This document shows positions 57,501-63,500 of a stretch of 64,000 nucleotides of DNA, piece after piece. The stretch covers positions 175,917-239,916 of the forward strand of contig NW_019091634.1 of the NCBI RefSeq assembly GCF_001949145.1, in the 5' to 3' direction. Numbering within the stretch: the stretch's first letter is position 1; the number at the start of each line of letters is the position of its first letter. The position numbers and the translations under genes are program-made. The DNA is from Acanthaster planci (Eukaryota > Echinodermata > Asteroidea > Valvatida > Acanthasteridae). The notes below the pieces were generated by a model that did no database searches, was not told the DNA's origin, and worked only from the letters and a program-made list of their open reading frames with translations.

Positions 57501-60500
57501 CAATATTTACAACATCCTTAAGGTGTTCACTTCGTCATGTTCAAACTTTAACCCCAGTTTCAATATCGATATAAAGAGATGCGAACAGCACTGCCAATGA
57601 GATGCTTTCATATAGAAATGCTTCATAGTGACTGATGCAAAAACAAATGCACATAGTTGGCAAAGATGGATCATGTTACCCTTTGCTGATTTTCTGCACT
57701 GACTCATTAAGACGCAAATATGGCGTGCTGGCATGACAACCATATCTGTCTTACTTAACACTAGAACACACTCAGCCCATTCTACTCCTGAAGACTAAAG
57801 AATCAAACCCAAACTGTCAACAATAGCCAATGATGAATGAAATACGCTGAATTCAATTTAATACTTGTTTCAGCTTCAAGAAATAGTGCAGTTGTCTATG
57901 TATTAACATCTTGCCTGCTGCACCATTACTAGCATATGCCACATTGGATTGGGAAGAAAGGGGATATCAGTGTATGCCTCTCTTCTTTCGATTTGTTTAA
58001 AGCTCTGCCTGTTCTTGTTCCTTTGTTCTTCTGCTCTCAAGTAGTAACTGCTTTGAGTATTTGATGACGTTTGGAATTTTAGTTTGTGAGGATAAGTGTG
58101 TGCTGAATCTGCTTCATATATGGCAACTAGGCTCCAGTTACAAAAAATCTAAAGCAGTTGTTTTCCTCTTAAACCATTTAAACCACAAGTTTGGTGTGGC
58201 ACTCACAAATCATGCTGTAGTAGAATGGTGTTGCCCGTGTCAGTACTCACCAAGATCGTATGGCGCCGAAGGCGCCAGATGGATAATTCTGCCCAAATGA
58301 TGTAATTACCATGGGTGTCATTTGAGAAAGCGATACGCCTGCACAGTTTACTGTAATGTTTAGGCGCAGGCTCACCAGGTGCACAAGCCTGCCACGGTGC
58401 CTGCGCCTGTGCATTAATGTGTATTGCGCAGGCATATCGCTTGCTCAAATGGCGCCCAAGCGATTACAATGTTTTACGTGTATTCATGGTGAAGTTTGCC
58501 ATCTTGCGCCGCTTCGTGGCGCTATACGATCTTTGGTACTCACCTCTTCACAGGTCTTGTGGCAGTCTTTGTGGCACACATACTTCTCGTCAATGCACTC
58601 GCATGTCTGACATTCGTCTGGAAACATGGTTGAGCCAGACTACCAAGATAAGAGGAAATTATCAATTAATCAGTGTACTACAATAGCTGCCCCTGTTTAT
58701 GAAGCAATCTAGATGTAGGCGGGAACTGCTTTCATAAATTAGTCGATAATGGTCAAAACATACACACACCCACCCATGTATACCTGTTTTACATACAAAG
58801 TGTGGACATTCTCCTTTGGTTAAGGAAACTTGAGGAAAATGCTCCTTTTTCTCCAATTAGGATAACTCTTTGGAGCTAAATTTTGATTATGATTTCCTGG
58901 ACTGTTCCTCTTCATTCTGCCACAGATAACCTTGACCCCAAAATGCCTCTGAAACTGTTTTTCAGAGAGGGGAAACATTGTGTGGACATGTGCGAGTCCA
59001 CACTACTCCATAGCACCCTATATTGTGTGGACTTCTTTTGTGTAGAGGTCCACACTATGTATGCCACGCCTGCACACATACTTGCTTTACAGACAAAGTG
59101 TGGGCATTCTATTTTTCTCCTGTGGTTAAGGAAACTTGAGGAAAATGCTCTTTTATCTCTTAACTAGGATAACTCCTTCGAGCTGCATTTTTGATGATGA
59201 TTTCCTGGACTGTTCCGTTTCATTTTGCCACTGATAACCTTACCTGTAAAATGCCACTGAAACTGTTTTTCAGAGAGCGGAAAACATTGTGCGGACATGT
59301 GCAAGTCCACACAATGCCATCATACCCTACATTATGTGGACTTCTTTTGTGCAGAGGTCCACATGACACGCCTGCACATAGGCACCACACAAAAGCAAAA
59401 TACACGAAAATTCAAACTAGCATGAAGCGCACATACCTCACAAGCTGGGGTAGTTGCCGTGGGAAAATATGGTGTAGCTGTAAGTGAAATATTAAATAAA
59501 GAAACATGTAAATAAAAGTATTCAAGGAGAAGAAGCTTCCCAACAAATTGGTTCGTTTTGTTCTGTACCCAACTGTATCAAAAATACTGTTTGGGGAAAA
59601 CCACTGTGGTGGGAGTTTGTAGGAACATCATGCAATAAGCCTGCTTACCATATGGTTGTGACAACTGTAGACGGCACACAAGAGGTCGAGACAGAGTTGT
59701 GGAATAGGCAGTGTGTGACATTATTCGACCAAAGAAATGAAATAAAAGGGCATCCGAAACTCTGAAATGTTAGTGTAGAATACCTTTTTTAGGTGCTTGC
59801 TCTAGTCCTTGAAACAAGTACTTCAATTCAATGTGTTTCATGCATGTGCAGCAATGTTTTTGACAACTGGGGTGTTGTGTTTTAATCACAAGGAGGCAAT
59901 GGGCAAACTATGTGGTGCTAGAGTGAGACGGGCATTGCCAATGGTGGCAGAACGATTTTTAAAGTGGGGGAGGGGTCATTTGTGAGACCATCATGCATCA
60001 GGCAATATGCCAAAAGTTGAGGGGCTATTACCCCGACACAAAAAAGTGGAGGGGGGGGGCTGCTTCCGCTGCCAGTGGATATCATTGTACACCCGTCATG
60101 CCCACATGTGCGCTTATTATGGTATTATGGGTCTACTCTGCGACTCTACGCAGGGCATTCATGATCCAACTTTGCCGACTCTCTGTATCCATTGTGATGA
60201 AACATTTACCTCGGATTGCGAATGGTCGGGGACTGTTTAGCAATATTGTCTCTGTCTCTTGACATCGATATGGAAACCTGGCTTTAATTTTTGAGGGGAC
60301 ACATGTATAGCAGTAACAATACTGAAACAAAAGGATTCAGAACAGCTTTCATAAAAAGTGCTTCTAGCCAGTCTTAGCAAAATTACGGCTTAATTGAAAA
60401 TGCTGACATTGGCAGAATAACAGGCTTGAAACTGCAATAAAGGGTGTCTGTAGAACCATTCTGCTGACTTCCAATGATACATTATTTTGTTCAATTATAC

Positions 60501-63500
60501 AGGTCAGGTGCAACAGGGACAAAGTGATGTCACACGTCAGACCCACATTTACAGAATGGCTCTTCTGCAAAATGAAAACCCCCTGATATTGACCTTCAAG
60601 TTGATAATAATCACAGCAAATGCCCCAAATTACACTCTCCACTGGTGCTTAGTTGTTTACAAGTTTTGGAGTAAAAAGGCCCTTGACGAACTTCTCTCAA
60701 ATAACAGAAATTTTCTGGGGCTGGAATTTATCATCAAACATTTCCAATTTGATGGTTCATCACAAATCTGTTTAAACATTTATCCACAGACGACTAATCC
60801 AGAATCAGAACAAAAGAAGCCATTACTGTAGAGGCAAATGCTCATGCAAAGGTGGTGCGCCCAACCCAAGTTGAAGTGCGTCCTCAAGAGACAGGCTGGA
60901 GTGAACTGTTTCAAAAGGGCTTGAGCATGTGCATGTCGTTCGCACCCAGAGTGGATAGGGAGTCCCAACTTGCCAAATTGCACGTATACCGTATGTGTTG
61001 CCACCACAATAATGGCATCTCATTGAATTGGTCTATTCAGATGCCTATAACTATTTCTGTGGGCTGGGGAGGAGTTTAAAACCCCTCTTGTTATTCTTGG
61101 AATTCACAGCTTACTTGTACAATCCGTTGGTTCACTGATGCAGCGGCCGAGGGAATCCGGTTTATTGCCATAATTATCACAGTAACACTTTTGAGGACAT
61201 GGTGTAAAATCTGGCAGACAAGTCACGCTACCGTAACAGTCCTTTTTACAAAAGCAGTTCAGAACGCAAGCTGAAAATATGAATAAAATGGTTACCCACA
61301 TCATCATTTATTGAATTAAGACAGTTTACACAATAATGCATACTCTCACTGAAACCAAAACTGGGGAAAAAAATTGATCATCTGATTAATGAGCAACGTC
61401 CCTCAAACGAGTTTTAAAGCTGACAGTGAGAGTCAACGATTTTGAGAAACAGAAGGATGACCAGAAACAAAAGAAATAAAATCATACGTACGGGCTCTCG
61501 TCGTCATTGGCTGGGTCTGGTTTAACACTTCCGTCACGGGTTCTGTGAGGGAACAATTTGTTGATGAAACCCAATGTGAAATCTAGGATTTCTGGAATGG
61601 AACACGTTTGACATAATTCATTCCACCCCTGTGATATGAAGACCAAGAAATGGATCTTAGTATGACAGAGCAAACATTTGGAGGCTGTCAGTATTAACTA
61701 CTGCATGAATCAGGCATTCAAGTGTTTAAAGGGTTAATGCAATCACTTTTTGGGGTGCCGTTCTTGAAAAATGCATCACTGTCCTTCAATTAACTATATT
61801 TTTTATTCCTCCTTTAAACGGTTTACTGGTACACATGTAGTTTTGACATCATATGATATTTACTCATTTGATTTCCATGGTAAGGCCAATTTCTAAGTTT
61901 GTGAACAAACCTGTGATATTTTTCCACAGAAACCACTGGAATTTAATATCATGCTGTTCTACATGTACTCTGTTGGCGAACGTAGCAATAAGCCAGTATT
62001 CAACCCTTTTTCCGATATGTTTTCAATGGGAAACGCTGGGTTCACAGTTTGAAAAGATAGTCCATATACACTGAGTAGTGTTTTCTCTAACTGACATTAC
62101 TGCAACAGTGCCCTCTTTTGTCTGGACAAACATAACAGTTCTCTAAATAATTGAAAAAGTCTGCTCTCCAAAAGGAGTTTAATTTGTTTTAATACACTGA
62201 AGAAAAGTAGTAAGTTATACACAGAGTGTGTGTGTTAGAAAATTTCATTGCTTAAAATATTCCAGAACAACTTGCTTCAGGCTAGACTGAAATCCCAGGG
62301 TTTAATATTCTCCCTACCTGTGACCGTTGGTGTTGATGCTGGTAAAAGGAAACAAAACAAAATAGAGAATATTGAAAGAAAATTAATATGTGCTTTGAGG
62401 TACACGCAGACGAGTTCATATGTAATATGGGTTTATCTTGTGTTCAAATTTTCAATAAAGAAATGTCGGTACAATATGGCTTAATATATGTCAACTGGAA
62501 GGCAATATTCCAGAAAGCTACCTGGGATAAATACATGTATGTTTGTCATCATAATTTAAAAACTAAAGTAAGGCACTGTGATTCAGTAAAAAAGGACAAA
62601 TCTGAGGGTTGAGTTGTCACGACAACTGTAGTTATTTGAGCTATTGAATAAGAAATGTAAGCACAAGTGTCAGTATGACATGAAATTAACTTATTTATGA
62701 GCTACACCAAATTTAGGTCACAACACAACATGAGGCAATGATCACTGCACTTAGGAAATAAAATTTTGTGTCTTTAATGCACAGGTTGCATGCTTCAGGC
62801 ATGAACGTGATGTAAAAAAATGGTAACAATCCCAAATGAGGTTCAGTGCCAAGGGATGAGCAGCATTCGGTGATCAAAACTTCACAACTGAAACCTAACC
62901 TAGCAGTGCTTGTTACCAGCCAAAAAAAATCACGTCATTAACTCATCCGTCCCAATTTCCAGATTTTTTTGGGCTAAAAACCAGCTTTCAATTTAGCACT
63001 GGAAGCACTATGGTAGCAGTACTTACTTGAAAATCAAACAACTCTCCGGAAGAAACTCTTGGAGGATAACCTAAATGTTGCCTACCTTACCAATTCTTCA
63101 ATCAATATTGCAACCCTTTCATTAATTATTAATAGACTTCCCCCACAGCACCTGATGCCAACACCGCACTTGCACGTACAATGACCCAAACGGGGAATCT
63201 TGGACCCATTTATAATCCAGCAAAACGAATCAGAAACCATTACTACAACAACCCCCCCTGGCATGCAGATGGTAAGACACATCAAATCCACCTTAACTGA
63301 ACAGGGTACAGTGACTTGCCAAAATGAGCTTTCTTATACGCCAAAGCATAAATGACATCTCCTCCGATTACTCTAAATACTCACGGATGTACTCGCAGCC
63401 GTTGAATGTCATGAGAAATTCGCTGCCATAGTCAGGATGGATTATATAGACATCCAGTTGGTAAACATATTGGAAGTTGATCGGAGACGAAACCTTAGCA

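Larger units (their letters stand above)
549..63384. other. Remaining introns over 300 bp in which nothing was recognised
   Basis: No repeat, RNA gene or exon was identified in the introns 549-986, 2259-3586, 4219-4637, 4901-5749, 5834-6140, 7701-8197, 13327-13673, 13851-14234, 14688-15309, 20870-21430, 23681-24000, 24501-24839, 31433-31937, 32100-32485, 32678-33236, 38296-38894, 39141-39851, 42695-43475, 46468-47104, 47153-47614, 48017-48469, 50384-51592, 51614-52079, 52140-52908, 52954-53574, 54339-55182, 55331-55785, 61543-62317 and 62339-63384. Subtle regulatory sites cannot be judged by eye. Confidence 0.4.

Noticed and set aside
59649-59664. Possible 16 bp PTS micro-exon (minus strand VTT) between ctacag and gtaagc
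   Set aside because: Its length is not a multiple of three and would break the otherwise intact phase 1 chain. It may be a decayed exon.
59993-60262. Plus-strand frames with several cysteines near 60.1-60.2 kb
   Set aside because: No splice support, no recognised domain, and opposite to the gene.
61488-61628. Longer exon reading GWNELCQTC from acceptor at 61629
   Set aside because: Neither possible donor gives the phase 1 exit needed by exon 61115-61270. The shorter 61492-61542 exon fits both neighbours.
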